Notes: a model not told the origin generated them from the letters alone. Counted from the stretch's first letter, positions 54,582 through 64,000 are shown. The stretch: DNA of 64,000 bases from CBDCWO01 sp965223405 (GCA_965223405.1 CBDCWO010000006.1:3162001-3226000); one strand, 5' to 3'. Program-made: numbers and translations.

Positions 54582-55331
54582 TCACACGTCAACGTAACGA
54601 AGATTTAACCTTTCACCATCAAATACGGCATAGGAATAGTGTTGTAGCCAATCTCCCAAATTCACATAGGTAGATTTTCCATTGGATAGTTGGTACTCAA
54701 TTGGTAAGTGGCGATGGCCAAAAACAAAATAGTCTATATGTTGTTTTTTCAGCATAGTTTCACAAAATGAGATTAACCATTCGCGTTCCGCACCCAAAAA
54801 TTTCAGTTCTTTAGGATCGGTAGATTCTCGACTTTTTCCGGACCAATAATGCGCAAGTCGAAACGCCAGATTAGGATGGAGCCTGGCAAATAACCATTGG
54901 CAGACCGGATTGGCAAATACCTTTTTAATGAACTTATAACCATGGTCTCCCGGGCCCAGACCATCACCATGACCTATATAGAAGATTTTATCTTGAAATG
55001 TTTCGATAATTGGTTTGCGATGCACCGATATATTAAATTCTTCTTGCAAATAATCAAATAACCACATATCGTGATTTCCGGTAAAAACTTCCAATTCAAT
55101 ATTTGATTCAATAATTTTGGAAAAAGCAGTTAATAATCGGTAATATCCTTTAGGGACAACATATTTATATTCGAACCAAAAGTCAAAAATATCACCAACC
55201 AAATAGATCTTAGCCGCATCATCCTGAATTTTGGTAAGCCAGTCTACTAGTAATTTTTCTCTTTCCAGGCTGGTATGTCTGGCATGGATCCCCAGGTGAA
55301 AATCAGAAGCAAAATATATTTTCTTGTTCAT
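54582..55331 (-). CDS. lpxH: UDP-2,3-diacylglucosamine pyrophosphohydrolase
   Basis: Makes lipid X in lipid A synthesis at the inner face of the cytoplasmic membrane. From ATG 55331 there are 249 residues; the calcineurin-like metal motifs DFHLG, GDIFDFWFEY, GNHDMW, GHGDGLGPGD and GHRHLP are all present, and GDIFDFW plus the downstream helical insert fit LpxH. A start five codons earlier would use a TTG within a -7-like GATCTTTG and is rejected. Divergent from the SDR gene. Confidence 0.92.
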   Translation of the reverse strand: MNKKIYFASDFHLGIHARHTSLEREKLLVDWLTKIQDDAAKIYLVGDIFDFWFEYKYVVPKGYYRLLTAFSKIIESNIELEVFTGNHDMWLFDYLQEEFNISVHRKPIIETFQDKIFYIGHGDGLGPGDHGYKFIKKVFANPVCQWLFARLHPNLAFRLAHYWSGKSRESTDPKELKFLGAEREWLISFCETMLKKQHIDYFVFGHRHLPIEYQLSNGKSTYVNLGDWLQHYSYAVFDGERLNLRYVDV

Positions 55332-55410
55332 TTCAAATGACTGCAAAGATCCCGATAAAAATTGTATTTTTCGTAAATCTAATCAATTCCTTAATTCATA
55401 TAGATATCTT

Positions 55411-56202
55411 ATGCTCATGAACCTTTCGTTAAACGGTAAAGTTGCCCTGGTTGGGGGAAGCAGTAAAGGCATCGGAAGAGCTTGTGCCAAAGCCCTGGCA
55501 ACCTTAGGTGCAAATGTTATATTAGTTGCCCGCAGTCCAAACCTGCTGGCTGAAGTCATGGGCCAACTGGATCGAACTCAAGGACAAGATCATCAATATT
55601 TAGTTGCTGACTTTGGTAGTCCGGCAGAAGTAAAGAAAAAAGTATTGGGATTGGCCAATGAGAACCAAATAGAAATTCTGATAAATAATACCGGTGGCCC
55701 GGCGGGAGGAGATATTGTAAATGCCAAGCGGTTGGAATTCGAAGATGCATTTCAAAAGCACTTGATTTGCAATCATTTAATCACTACTTCATTGCTGCCG
55801 GGAATGCGCAAGGCCGGTTATGGAAGAATTATAAATATCATCAGTACTTCGGTGAAAGAACCCATTCAAGGTCTTGGGGTCAGTAATACGATCCGTGCAG
55901 CGGTGGCCAATTGGGCTAAAACACTCTCCAATGAAGTGGCTAAAGATGGCATAACGGTAAACAATGTTTTACCCGGACTGACCCGCACCACTCGCCTGGA
56001 AGAGATCATTGAAGACTGGGCTAAAAAAGCAGATTCTTCATCCATTGAAGTAATCGAAAAAATGATGGATTCTGTACCGGCAGGAAGGTTTGCCCATCCG
56101 GATGAAATTGCCAATGTGGTAGCTTTTCTGGCCTCACCTGCAGCTTCTTACGTCAATGGTATCAACATTCCAGTTGATGGAGGCCGGACTAAAGGATTGT
56201 AA
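55411..56202 (+). CDS. short-chain dehydrogenase/reductase family protein with altered active site
   Basis: Rossmann-fold protein of 263 residues from ATG 55411 (55417 is equally likely). The cofactor loop GGSSKGIG (15-22) and NNTGGPAGG (92-100) are standard. Aligned with FabG, Ser145 in NIIST keeps the catalytic serine, but the Tyr position is S158 and the Lys position is R162 (GVSNTIRAAV). A subgroup of FabG-like proteins with SNxxR instead of YxxxK is known to me from many bacteria, so this is probably a family trait. The reaction is unknown; calling it a ketoacyl reductase is not justified. Confidence 0.85.
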   Translation: MLMNLSLNGKVALVGGSSKGIGRACAKALATLGANVILVARSPNLLAEVMGQLDRTQGQDHQYLVADFGSPAEVKKKVLGLANENQIEILINNTGGPAGGDIVNAKRLEFEDAFQKHLICNHLITTSLLPGMRKAGYGRIINIISTSVKEPIQGLGVSNTIRAAVANWAKTLSNEVAKDGITVNNVLPGLTRTTRLEEIIEDWAKKADSSSIEVIEKMMDSVPAGRFAHPDEIANVVAFLASPAASYVNGINIPVDGGRTKGL

Positions 56203-56218
56203 AAGATATTATTCAATA

Positions 56219-56992
56219 TTAAAATTTCAAATGTCTGACTGTCAGTGAATTGTTGATGAGCTGCATCAAAGAGTTAATGCCAATTTCCAGATGATTTTGA
56301 GTAAATTCATCGGTTACAAGACGATCACTTTTATCCGTTTTTACGCCCTCGGGTGTCATGGGTAAATCCGATACCAACAGTAATGCTCCAGCCGGAATTT
56401 TATTGAAAAAAGCCACTGAAAATATGGTAGCCGTTTCCATATCCACTGCCAGACAACGTATCTTTTTCAGATAGGCTTTAAAATCTTTCAAATGTTCCCA
56501 AACACGCCGGTTGGTAGAGTAAACCGTACCAGTCCAGTAATCCAAAGAAAAATCACGAATCGTGGTAGAAATTGCTTTTTGGAGTGCAAAGGCAGGGAGA
56601 GCCGGTACTTCGGAGGGAAAATAATCGTCGGAGGTTCCTTCACCTCGTATTGCAGCAATAGGTAATATCAAATCCCCAACCTGATTTTTATCAGTTCGTA
56701 ATCCACCACATTTTCCTAAAAATAAACAAGCTTTCGGTTTGACAGCGGCTAATAAATCAATTATGGTCGCCGCATTCGGACTCCCCATCCCAAAATTAAT
56801 GATAGTAATTTTGTCAGCGGTAGCATTCGGCATGGCACTTTTCCGGCCCACTACTTCGACCTGGTATTTTTGGGCAAACGTCTCCACATAGGATTGAAAA
56901 TTGACCAATAATATATATTCACCAAAATCATTCAAGGATAAACCGGTATATCTTGGTAGCCAATTGTTTATTATTTCTTCCTTAGTCTTCAT
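56219..56992 (-). CDS. amn: AMP nucleosidase, short form
   Basis: Splits AMP into adenine and ribose-5-phosphate. Starting at ATG 56992 gives 257 residues; upstream codons would overlap the divergent epimerase gene. Phosphorylase-superfamily blocks: INFGMGSPNAATIIDLLAAVKPKACLFLGKCGGL, RGEGTSDDYFPSEVPALP, CLAVDMETATIFSVAF and LLVSDLPMTPEGVKTDKSD. These match the short AMP nucleosidases of Bacteroidota, which lack the N-terminal regulatory domain of the E. coli enzyme. Confidence 0.9.
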   Translation of the reverse strand: MKTKEEIINNWLPRYTGLSLNDFGEYILLVNFQSYVETFAQKYQVEVVGRKSAMPNATADKITIINFGMGSPNAATIIDLLAAVKPKACLFLGKCGGLRTDKNQVGDLILPIAAIRGEGTSDDYFPSEVPALPAFALQKAISTTIRDFSLDYWTGTVYSTNRRVWEHLKDFKAYLKKIRCLAVDMETATIFSVAFFNKIPAGALLLVSDLPMTPEGVKTDKSDRLVTDEFTQNHLEIGINSLMQLINNSLTVRHLKF

Positions 56993-57021
56993 ACATTTAC
57001 AAAACTCAATATTACGAAGAT

Positions 57022-57432
57022 ATGAAAATTGATCACATAGGAATTGCAATAAAAGATCTGCAAAGCAGCAATGCTCTTTTCAGCTTATTACTTGGTGAGC
57101 AACCATATAAGACGGAAGAAGTTGTGGATCAGAAAGTGAAAGTTTCATTTTACCAATGTGGTCCTACTAAGCTGGAGTTGTTGGAAAGCCTGAGTGGTGA
57201 CGGTCCCATAGCTAGGTTCATTCGCAAAAGAGGGGAAGGGATCCATCATTTGGCTTTTAGGGTTAAAGATATTTATCAGAGTATGGTAGAGATGGAGGCT
57301 AAGGGATTTAAGTTGATTGACAAAAAACCAAGGAAGGGTGCCGATAACAAGCTGATCTGTTTCTTACATCCTAAATTCACCAATGGGGTATTGATCGAAT
57401 TGTGCCAGAAGATAGATGAGGAAACAGAATGA
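57022..57432 (+). CDS. mce: methylmalonyl-CoA epimerase
   Basis: Converts (2S)- to (2R)-methylmalonyl-CoA on the propionate/succinate route. The 136-residue vicinal-oxygen-chelate protein has the metal ligands in HIGIAIKD (His), EGIHHLAFRV (His) and VLIELCQ (Glu), and the linking phrase KLELLESLSGDGPIARFI. It is divergent from amn with 29 bases between starts. Confidence 0.94.
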   Translation: MKIDHIGIAIKDLQSSNALFSLLLGEQPYKTEEVVDQKVKVSFYQCGPTKLELLESLSGDGPIARFIRKRGEGIHHLAFRVKDIYQSMVEMEAKGFKLIDKKPRKGADNKLICFLHPKFTNGVLIELCQKIDEETE

Positions 57433-57522
57433 TCAGAAATAGATTTCAATTAATACTCGAGAACCAGTTCGGAATCCAATCCAAAAATTGGGCAAAAAGA
57501 TACGTTGAATCCCTAAGATAAT

Positions 57523-58311
57523 ATGGATTGGTATATCATCATCATTGCAATTACCGGAGGATTTATCGCTGGATTTATTAATACCCTGGCTGGAAATGGA
57601 TCAGCGATTACCCTGACCATATTGACCGAAGTGATAGGACTACCAGGCAATCTGGCTAATGGTACCAATCGCATAGGTATTATGGCGCAGGGATTGGTGA
57701 GTACACCGGTATTTTGGAGAAAACGAAAGCAGGCCATATTAAGAGGAAAATACATCATACTTTGGATTGTAATCGGAGCCATTCCGGGTATTATAATGGC
57801 TGTATTGGTAAGCAACCAGCAATTTAAGACTATATTTTCCTATTTGATGCTAATCCTGCTCTGCGTAGTGCTCATCAAACCCAGTCGGTGGCTCCGTGAA
57901 ACCGACACGACCTATCAGCTCAACCGGTATATCTTCATCCCTTTATTTCTAAGTATAGGGTTTTATGCCGGATTTATTCAAATGGGTATGGGGGTCATTT
58001 TTCTCACCGTAATGGTATTGCTGGCCAAATATGATCTGATCGATTCGAATGCCATAAAAAATGTAGTCGTAACCCTATTGACTCTGCTAGCAATATTTAT
58101 TTTTCAATGGAATGGGATGATCGATTGGAAAGTCGGTTTAACGATAGCCATTGGTCAATCTCTGGGAGGATGGGTATCTGCACATTTTGCCACCCGGTTT
58201 GTCAATGCTTCACTTTGGGCCTATCGAATATTGGTTTTTATGATGATTTTAGCTGTGGTAAAATTATTTAATTTACACCATTATTTCTTGTTATATTTAC
58301 TGAATTCGTAA
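57523..58311 (+). CDS. TauE/SafE-family permease
   Basis: Inner-membrane transporter of 262 residues with about eight spans. The family phrases AGFINTLAGNGSAITLTILTEVIGLPGNLANGTNRIG and GFYAGFIQMGMGVIFLTVMVL are both present, forming its two inverted halves. Family members export sulfite, sulfoacetate or related anions or take them up; the substrate is not known. Confidence 0.9.
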   Translation: MDWYIIIIAITGGFIAGFINTLAGNGSAITLTILTEVIGLPGNLANGTNRIGIMAQGLVSTPVFWRKRKQAILRGKYIILWIVIGAIPGIIMAVLVSNQQFKTIFSYLMLILLCVVLIKPSRWLRETDTTYQLNRYIFIPLFLSIGFYAGFIQMGMGVIFLTVMVLLAKYDLIDSNAIKNVVVTLLTLLAIFIFQWNGMIDWKVGLTIAIGQSLGGWVSAHFATRFVNASLWAYRILVFMMILAVVKLFNLHHYFLLYLLNS

Positions 58312-58354
58312 ACCTCCATTATGCTTCAAATACAGAGATGGAATAGTTCAACAT

Positions 58355-61300
58355 ATGGCGCAATTGACCTTAAAATTTGAAACCGTTAACAGAAATACTC
58401 AACAATTCAAAAAAGCAATATCCAACCTAAACGAGGCACAAAGGCAGGCTGTACAATGGATTGATGGTCCGGCACTGGTGATTGCCGGTCCAGGCACTGG
58501 GAAAACCGAAATTTTAGCCTTGCGGATTGGTAATATTTTACAAACTACGGACGCACAGCCCCATAATATCTTGTGTTTAACCTATACGGAAGCCGGCACG
58601 GTGGCTATGAGAAACCGGTTACTTTATTACATTGGTCCGGCTGCGTATCAGGTTCATATACATACCTTTCATTCTTTTTGTAATCACATCATTTTGGATC
58701 ACCCGGAATTATTTGGTGATTATGCTGAACTTTCCCTCGCCACTGAGCTGGATATAGTCGACATCCTCCGTAAAATATTGAGTGATCTGCCTTTAGACCA
58801 TCCCCTTAAACGATTGACTTCTAAGCGATACTACGAATTAGGAAATCTGAAAAAACTATTTGATGATATAAAACGTGAGAATAAAACCATCGCGGATCTG
58901 GAATTCGAGATAGATCAAGCAATCGCCAACCTGTACCAGGATGATAAAAATATTTATAAAACCAATAAGTCGGGGAAAAAAGGAGAATTAAATAAATCAG
59001 GACAGGGAAAGGAAAACAGATGGAGAACGGTATTAAAAGCAGCTCAATTGGTGGACCAATACAATCTGGAACTGAAGAGAGGAGAGAGATATGATTATAA
59101 TGACATGATTCATTGGGTGTTGGATGCTTTTAAGTCAGATGAAGATTTCCTGGCCGAATATCAAGAGCGCTTTCAATACATCTTGGTGGATGAATACCAG
59201 GATACCAATGGATCACAAAATGAAATATTACATTTATTAAATGCTTATTGGGAAAAGCCCAATTTATTTGCCGTTGGTGACGATGACCAGGCGATATACC
59301 GGTTTCAAGGGGCCAACGTGGCGAATATGCAAGAATTTATCGACAAGTATCAACCGATCATCTTGATCCTACCTTATAACTACCGGTCGACTCAAAATAT
59401 TCTGAATTGGGCGGGGAAGTTGATTACAGAAAATAAAGATCGTTTGGTCAATCGCATGGAGGGGCTCACCAAAGAGTTGATTGCCAGTGCCGGCCATGCC
59501 CATGATCTGATCACCCCAAAAGTAATAGAATATCCCAACCAGGCTCATGAGGAGGCATCCATCATGGACAAAATTGTCAAAGCGCATCATGAAGGAATAC
59601 CTTACCGGGAAATTGCTGTAATCTACCGCCAGCACAATCAAGCTGAAAACATCATCAAGGTATTGGAAAGAAAAGGGATACCGGTGAATGTAAAAAGAAA
59701 GGTAGACATACTTAAGAATCCGTTGGTTCAGAATCTGATCAATATTTTAAAATTTATTGCAGAGGAATTTGCCAAACCCAACAGTTCTTCCTTTCGGTTA
59801 TTCGAATTGATGCATTATCCATTTTTTGAGATTGACTCGGCCGATGTGGCAAGGATCTCTTTGGAATGCAGATATTATAGTCGCGACCAGCCGGGTATAC
59901 CATGGCGAGGATTTTTAAGAGATTCAGCCAGCTTGGCAAAGCTCGATTTACATAGCTTGGATTCAATTGTCAATCTGGAAAGAAATCTATCGGATTGGAT
60001 TCAACAGTTACCCTCAGTTACCATCCAGACACTTTTTGAAAGAATACTGAAGCATGGGAACATTCTGAAGTACGTCATGCATCTAGAGGAAAAAAATTGG
60101 ATTTTGCAAATTGTCACTTCCTTCTTTGAATTTATTAAAGAAGAAACTCGTAAAAATCCACTGATCAGCCTTTCGGAATTTTTACACATTCTGGACAAAA
60201 TGGAAGAACATATGATTCCATTGGAATTGCATAAAATTGTTTATTCCGATGACGGTGTAAACTTTCTCACAGCGCATGGATCAAAAGGATTGGAATTCAC
60301 CCAGGTCTTTCTTATGGGTGTCACTGAAAATTATTGGGAGAAAAAGAAAAACCGGAGAGCACGATTTGAAATTCCTGCAGTTACAGAAAATATGGAACAT
60401 GCTGCGATCGAAGACGAAAGAAGATTGCTGTACGTAGCGATGACCCGGGCCAAAAAACATCTGGAAATGTCGTATTCGACCGACAGTCATCTGGAAAAGC
60501 CTCTGAATAAAAGTTTGTTTTTAGCCGAAATAATAGATCAGCAAGAGTTTACCGTAATTAAGAATCAGGTGGTTGCCGAGGATCTGCTCAAATTTTATGT
60601 GGATATTATCAGTCCGGAAGAAAGAACTATCGATCTCATAGATAAAAATTGGATCGATTTCGTATTGCAAAGATTTGTTCTCAACGCAACTGCTCTCAAC
60701 AAATATTTAAACTGTCCTTTAAGATTTTACTTCGAAAATATTCTGCGAGTTCCTACAGCCCGAACCGAGGCGATGGGGTTTGGACAAGCTATACATTATG
60801 CGTTTGAGCAGTTTTTTCGAAACCATGAAAAGCACGAACACCCACTTTCTCAGGATAACCTGTTGGGTGCTTTTCAATTGGGTATGGATCGGTATCAATC
60901 TCATTTTACTTTGCAGGAATTTGAAGAAAAGCTGTATTACGGAAAGAAAATCCTGACTGGATATTATGATCAGTATCGCGAAAGTTGGACTTTGCCCCAA
61001 AGAATCTTTACCGAACAATCCATCCAGAATGTGACCTACAAAGATGTTCCGATCGCCGGGATATTAGACAAGGTGGAATTATTCAACAGCCAGGTAAGAG
61101 TTACGGATTATAAAACCGGAAGTCTATCCTATGGAAGAAGAAAGACCAGTGCTCCGAAGCCCACCAACGATAATTTGGGCGGAGATTATTGGCGTCAAGT
61201 CGTGTTTTATAAAATTCTAATTGATGCAGATCCAAAGAGAAATTGGAACATGGTAGAAGGTATTATTGATTTTGTTCAACCCAATAAAGAGGGAGACTAT

Positions 61301-61492
61301 TTCAGGAAAAAGCAAGAGGTAAGTGATCAGGACATTGAGCTTGTAGGTGAGCAAATAGTGGATACGTATCAAAAGATAAAAGAACATGAATTTAATAGAG
61401 GCTGCGGTAAAGAAGATTGTTATTGGTGTAATTTTGTAAAATACAATTTTGATGCCGACAAGATTCTGGATGCGGAAGAATATGACGACTAA
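58355..61492 (+). CDS. UvrD-like superfamily 1 helicase fused to a RecB-like nuclease with a Cys cluster
   Basis: A 1045-residue repair enzyme. The helicase part has VIAGPGTGKTEILALRIG (Walker A near 47-64), VDEYQDTN, GDDDQAIYRFQGA, LTAHGSKGLEFTQVFLMG and RRLLYVAMTRAKKHL. From about 780 comes a PD-(D/E)XK domain: GFGQAIHYAFEQF, IAGILDKVEL and VTDYKTG. Four cysteines flank the nuclease, C787 and then C1017, C1022 and C1025 (CGKEDCYWC), the layout of the [4Fe-4S] nuclease in AddB, AdnB and Cas4. This suggests a single-chain AddAB/AdnAB-like end-resection enzyme. Alternative: a stand-alone repair helicase-nuclease outside RecBCD function. Confidence 0.9.
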   Translation: MAQLTLKFETVNRNTQQFKKAISNLNEAQRQAVQWIDGPALVIAGPGTGKTEILALRIGNILQTTDAQPHNILCLTYTEAGTVAMRNRLLYYIGPAAYQVHIHTFHSFCNHIILDHPELFGDYAELSLATELDIVDILRKILSDLPLDHPLKRLTSKRYYELGNLKKLFDDIKRENKTIADLEFEIDQAIANLYQDDKNIYKTNKSGKKGELNKSGQGKENRWRTVLKAAQLVDQYNLELKRGERYDYNDMIHWVLDAFKSDEDFLAEYQERFQYILVDEYQDTNGSQNEILHLLNAYWEKPNLFAVGDDDQAIYRFQGANVANMQEFIDKYQPIILILPYNYRSTQNILNWAGKLITENKDRLVNRMEGLTKELIASAGHAHDLITPKVIEYPNQAHEEASIMDKIVKAHHEGIPYREIAVIYRQHNQAENIIKVLERKGIPVNVKRKVDILKNPLVQNLINILKFIAEEFAKPNSSSFRLFELMHYPFFEIDSADVARISLECRYYSRDQPGIPWRGFLRDSASLAKLDLHSLDSIVNLERNLSDWIQQLPSVTIQTLFERILKHGNILKYVMHLEEKNWILQIVTSFFEFIKEETRKNPLISLSEFLHILDKMEEHMIPLELHKIVYSDDGVNFLTAHGSKGLEFTQVFLMGVTENYWEKKKNRRARFEIPAVTENMEHAAIEDERRLLYVAMTRAKKHLEMSYSTDSHLEKPLNKSLFLAEIIDQQEFTVIKNQVVAEDLLKFYVDIISPEERTIDLIDKNWIDFVLQRFVLNATALNKYLNCPLRFYFENILRVPTARTEAMGFGQAIHYAFEQFFRNHEKHEHPLSQDNLLGAFQLGMDRYQSHFTLQEFEEKLYYGKKILTGYYDQYRESWTLPQRIFTEQSIQNVTYKDVPIAGILDKVELFNSQVRVTDYKTGSLSYGRRKTSAPKPTNDNLGGDYWRQVVFYKILIDADPKRNWNMVEGIIDFVQPNKEGDYFRKKQEVSDQDIELVGEQIVDTYQKIKEHEFNRGCGKEDCYWCNFVKYNFDADKILDAEEYDD

Positions 61493-61549
61493 ATCAGGAA
61501 AGATGGTGCTGCTATTGTTAAAGTCTCATTAATTAAAATCTATCATTTT

Positions 61550-63928
61550 ATGAAGAAGTTATCCTATATGTTTTTCTTTTTGACTTTCCTCCTTTCATTC
61601 GAACTGAAAGGAAATAGAGTTCCGGGATTTTTTGATTTCGAATGGCAAGAGAAAGAAGGAAAAATATGGCTGTATGTAGACCAGGTGAACCAGGAATTTT
61701 TATATGTAAATTCTCTGGCCGCTGGAGTCGGTTCGAATGACCTTGGATTGGATCGAGGTCAACTTGGAAGTACGCGGGTAGTGAAATTTGTCAGGTCTGG
61801 AAATAAACTGTTGCTGAAACAGATGAATTATCGCTACCGGGCGGTAAGTGATAATGATTTGGAGCGGAGATCGGTAGAGGAGGCTTTTGCTCAATCGATA
61901 TTGTGGGGATTTACTATTGTCGATGAGGGTACCACTGGTACATTAAAAGTAGATTTAACTCCTTTTTTACTCCGGGATGCCCATGGGGTAAGTACTCGGC
62001 TGGCTAATAGTGGTCAGGGAAATTACCAACTGGATAAATCCCGAAGTGCCATTTACCTGGAACGAACTAAAAACTTCCCTAAAAACTCCGAATTTGAAAG
62101 TATTTTGACTTTTACCGGTATTCCTAAAGGTGGATTGATCCGTTCAGTAGTTCCTGACCCATCGGCGGTTACCGTCAGACAACATCACTCTTTCATTCAA
62201 TTGCCGGATGATGGGTATCGACCACGTAGGTTTGATGCCCGATCGGGATTCAACAGTTTGTCTTTTTATGATTATGCCACCCCAATTCATGAGCCTCTGG
62301 TGAAAAGATGGATCACACGGCACCGGTTACAAAAGAAGAATCCCCAAGCTCGTCGTTCAGAAGCCGTCGAACCTATTGTATATTACTTGGATCCAGGTTG
62401 TCCTGAACCGGTAAAAAGTGCATTATTAGAAGGGGCCAGGTGGTGGAATCAAGCTTTTGAGGCTGCCGGTTATATCGATGCATTTCAAGTGAAGGTTCTT
62501 CCGGCAAATGCTGATCCCCTGGATGTACGCTATAATGTGATCCAATGGGTGCACCGTTCTACCCGGGGATGGTCGTATGGCACTTCGGTGGTAGATCCTC
62601 GGACTGGTGAAATTATTAAAGGCCATGTATCATTAGGTAGTCTGAGAGTAAGACAGGATTTTTTAATAGCTCAAGGGCTGGCCGCTCCATATGGAAAAGA
62701 TCAGGACAATCATAACTTGATGTCTGAATTGGCATTGACGAGGCTGAGGCAGTTATCTGCTCATGAAGTTGGGCATACGTTGGGTTTGGCTCACAATTTT
62801 GCGGCCAGCTACAATCAGCGCGCATCAGTAATGGATTATCCCCATCCCATGGTGACCCTAGACCAGTCCGAACAGTTTGATTTTTCCCAAGCCTATGATA
62901 CAGGTATTGGCGAATGGGATAAACGTACCATATTATATGGTTATCAGGACTTTCAGGATAAGGCCAACGAGGACCAAGAACTAACTAGTATCCTGACCGA
63001 AAACAAAAAAATGGGACTATTATACATTTCCGACCGGGATGCCAGGCCGGCTTCAGGTGCCCATCCATATGGCCATTTATGGGACAACGGCTCTTCCCCA
63101 GTGTCAGAGCTCAAGCGGATTATTGCTGTGAGAAAGAAAGCATTGTCAAGTTTTGGGTTAGATAATATCAGGAATAATCAACCCTTGGCTCTTTTAGAAA
63201 ATATTTTAGTACCGGTATATCTTGCCCACCGCTACCAAGTAGATGCCTGTAGCAAGATGATTGGAGGAGTTCATTATGAATATGCCGTAAAAGAGGAAGA
63301 TTCCCCAAAGACGGATATCGTTTCTCTTGATTTGCAACAGCAGGCTTTGCAGGCTATTTTGACCACCCTCGAACCATCCTTTTTGGAAATACCTGAACAT
63401 ATAATAGAATATCTGCACCCCATTCCGAGCGGGTATCAAAGGGATCGGGAGTTGTTTAAGATTTACACCGGTATAACCTTTGATCCTTTGGGTGCAGCAG
63501 AAAGTTCGGCACAGCACAGCTTGTCTTTCTTGCTAAATGGGTCCAGGTTAACCAGAATAATAGAACAAAATGCCAGGAATTCAGAGCATTGGTCTTTACG
63601 TGAATATCTGGACCGGATTGGAGAGCATACCGGCCAGTTTATTCATGAACCTGGCCTCTATGGACAAATTGGGAAGATTGTCGATAAACTATACATTCAT
63701 CATTTGCTGAATTTGGCCGGCGATTCTCAAATTTTTGCCCAGGTAAGAGCAGAGGCCCTCAACTATTTATTAGATCGTAAACAAGATATTGAATCCAACC
63801 GTACACCACATAATGTCTATATCGCATTCCAGATCGACCAATTTTTAAAAGATCCTTCCGGTTATAAGGTACCTCCGGCAAAATCCCTACCCGATGGTTC
63901 GCCTATCGGGTGTGATGGCGGAGAGTAA
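61550..63928 (+). CDS. secreted zinc-dependent metalloprotease (DUF5117-type)
   Basis: A large exported metalloprotease-like protein of 792 residues with signal peptide (about 1-20). The zinc site is HEVGHTLGLAHNF, with H405, E406, H409 and H415, and a met-turn follows in ASVMDYPHP, the metzincin pattern. The N-terminal half has DLGLDRGQLGSTRVVKF and other blocks of the DUF5117/DUF5118 layout. There is no type IX sorting domain visible at the C-terminus. The remaining 72 bases of the window after its stop hold nothing recognisable. Confidence 0.88.
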   Translation: MKKLSYMFFFLTFLLSFELKGNRVPGFFDFEWQEKEGKIWLYVDQVNQEFLYVNSLAAGVGSNDLGLDRGQLGSTRVVKFVRSGNKLLLKQMNYRYRAVSDNDLERRSVEEAFAQSILWGFTIVDEGTTGTLKVDLTPFLLRDAHGVSTRLANSGQGNYQLDKSRSAIYLERTKNFPKNSEFESILTFTGIPKGGLIRSVVPDPSAVTVRQHHSFIQLPDDGYRPRRFDARSGFNSLSFYDYATPIHEPLVKRWITRHRLQKKNPQARRSEAVEPIVYYLDPGCPEPVKSALLEGARWWNQAFEAAGYIDAFQVKVLPANADPLDVRYNVIQWVHRSTRGWSYGTSVVDPRTGEIIKGHVSLGSLRVRQDFLIAQGLAAPYGKDQDNHNLMSELALTRLRQLSAHEVGHTLGLAHNFAASYNQRASVMDYPHPMVTLDQSEQFDFSQAYDTGIGEWDKRTILYGYQDFQDKANEDQELTSILTENKKMGLLYISDRDARPASGAHPYGHLWDNGSSPVSELKRIIAVRKKALSSFGLDNIRNNQPLALLENILVPVYLAHRYQVDACSKMIGGVHYEYAVKEEDSPKTDIVSLDLQQQALQAILTTLEPSFLEIPEHIIEYLHPIPSGYQRDRELFKIYTGITFDPLGAAESSAQHSLSFLLNGSRLTRIIEQNARNSEHWSLREYLDRIGEHTGQFIHEPGLYGQIGKIVDKLYIHHLLNLAGDSQIFAQVRAEALNYLLDRKQDIESNRTPHNVYIAFQIDQFLKDPSGYKVPPAKSLPDGSPIGCDGGE

Positions 63929-64000
63929 ACATTCGTTATCGGTAATTCGACCAATGAAAAAGAACGTTAGAACTCGTTGTATTATTTCTGCATCATAATC

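Overview
The window reads as a chromosomal segment of a Bacteroidota bacterium, probably from the Saprospiria/Chitinophagia side of the phylum (inference). Evidence: the lineage-specific envelope gene porD (DUF4835) next to coaBC, the divergent omega subunit of RNA polymerase, a DUF6576-tailed rhomboid, a long-form amidophosphoribosyltransferase, many Cys-lipobox lipoproteins, and repeated matches to the Bacteroidota -7 promoter element TAnnTTTG. Base composition is AT-leaning throughout and I see no codon-use break that would mark a large acquired island. No rRNA, tRNA, CRISPR array, prophage or complete insertion sequence was found.

Layout. 1-7.2 kb: 3' part of glyA, a repeat-rich non-coding stretch, truA, a DoxX-like protein, and a three-gene glycosyltransferase locus (two GT2 enzymes and a membrane GT-C enzyme) flanked by the same dispersed repeat family. 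7.4-11.4 kb: the minus-strand operon bamD-rpoZ-coaBC-porD-purN behind a near-consensus promoter. 11.6-17.6 kb: apbE-yceI-SUMF1-like operon, divergent Tat-exported sugar-isomerase-like protein, a TonB C-terminal-domain protein, lipA and a predicted outer-membrane protein. 18-27.4 kb: long purF, then a plus-strand run of a small membrane protein, mutL, two rhomboids, an endonuclease/exonuclease/phosphatase family protein, cysS and a glutaminyl-cyclase-like M28 lipoprotein. 27.5-33.1 kb: accessory stretch with unknown proteins, a 659-bp element bounded by perfect inverted repeats, a DUF547 lipoprotein, and an ECF sigma gene with its overlapping membrane regulator. 33.5-50.6 kb: housekeeping core (parC, frr, zinc peptidase, serS, rho, rpmH, rnpA, aroQ, recQ, kdsD, rhomboid, pheS, hisS, gatA). 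50.8-63.9 kb: LysM lytic transglycosylase, small heat-shock protein, Nfu scaffold, inositol-monophosphatase family enzyme, lpxH, an SDR without the usual Tyr/Lys, AMP nucleosidase, methylmalonyl-CoA epimerase, TauE/SafE permease, a UvrD-like helicase-nuclease with a four-Cys cluster motif, and a large zinc metalloprotease.

Themes: nucleotide metabolism (purN, purF, amn), translation (serS, cysS, pheS, hisS, gatA, frr, rpmH, rnpA, truA), envelope building (bamD, porD, lpxH, kdsD, glycosyltransferases, lytic transglycosylase) and genome maintenance (mutL, recQ, parC, UvrD-like). No convincing new multi-gene defence or mobile system is present. The items most worth a second look are the inverted-repeat element at 29314-29972, the triplicated cytoplasmic motif in the sigma-linked membrane protein, the two-locus dispersed repeat family, the substituted active-site residues in CoaC and in the SDR, and the very short or absent leaders implied by promoters close to bamD and the inositol-monophosphatase gene.
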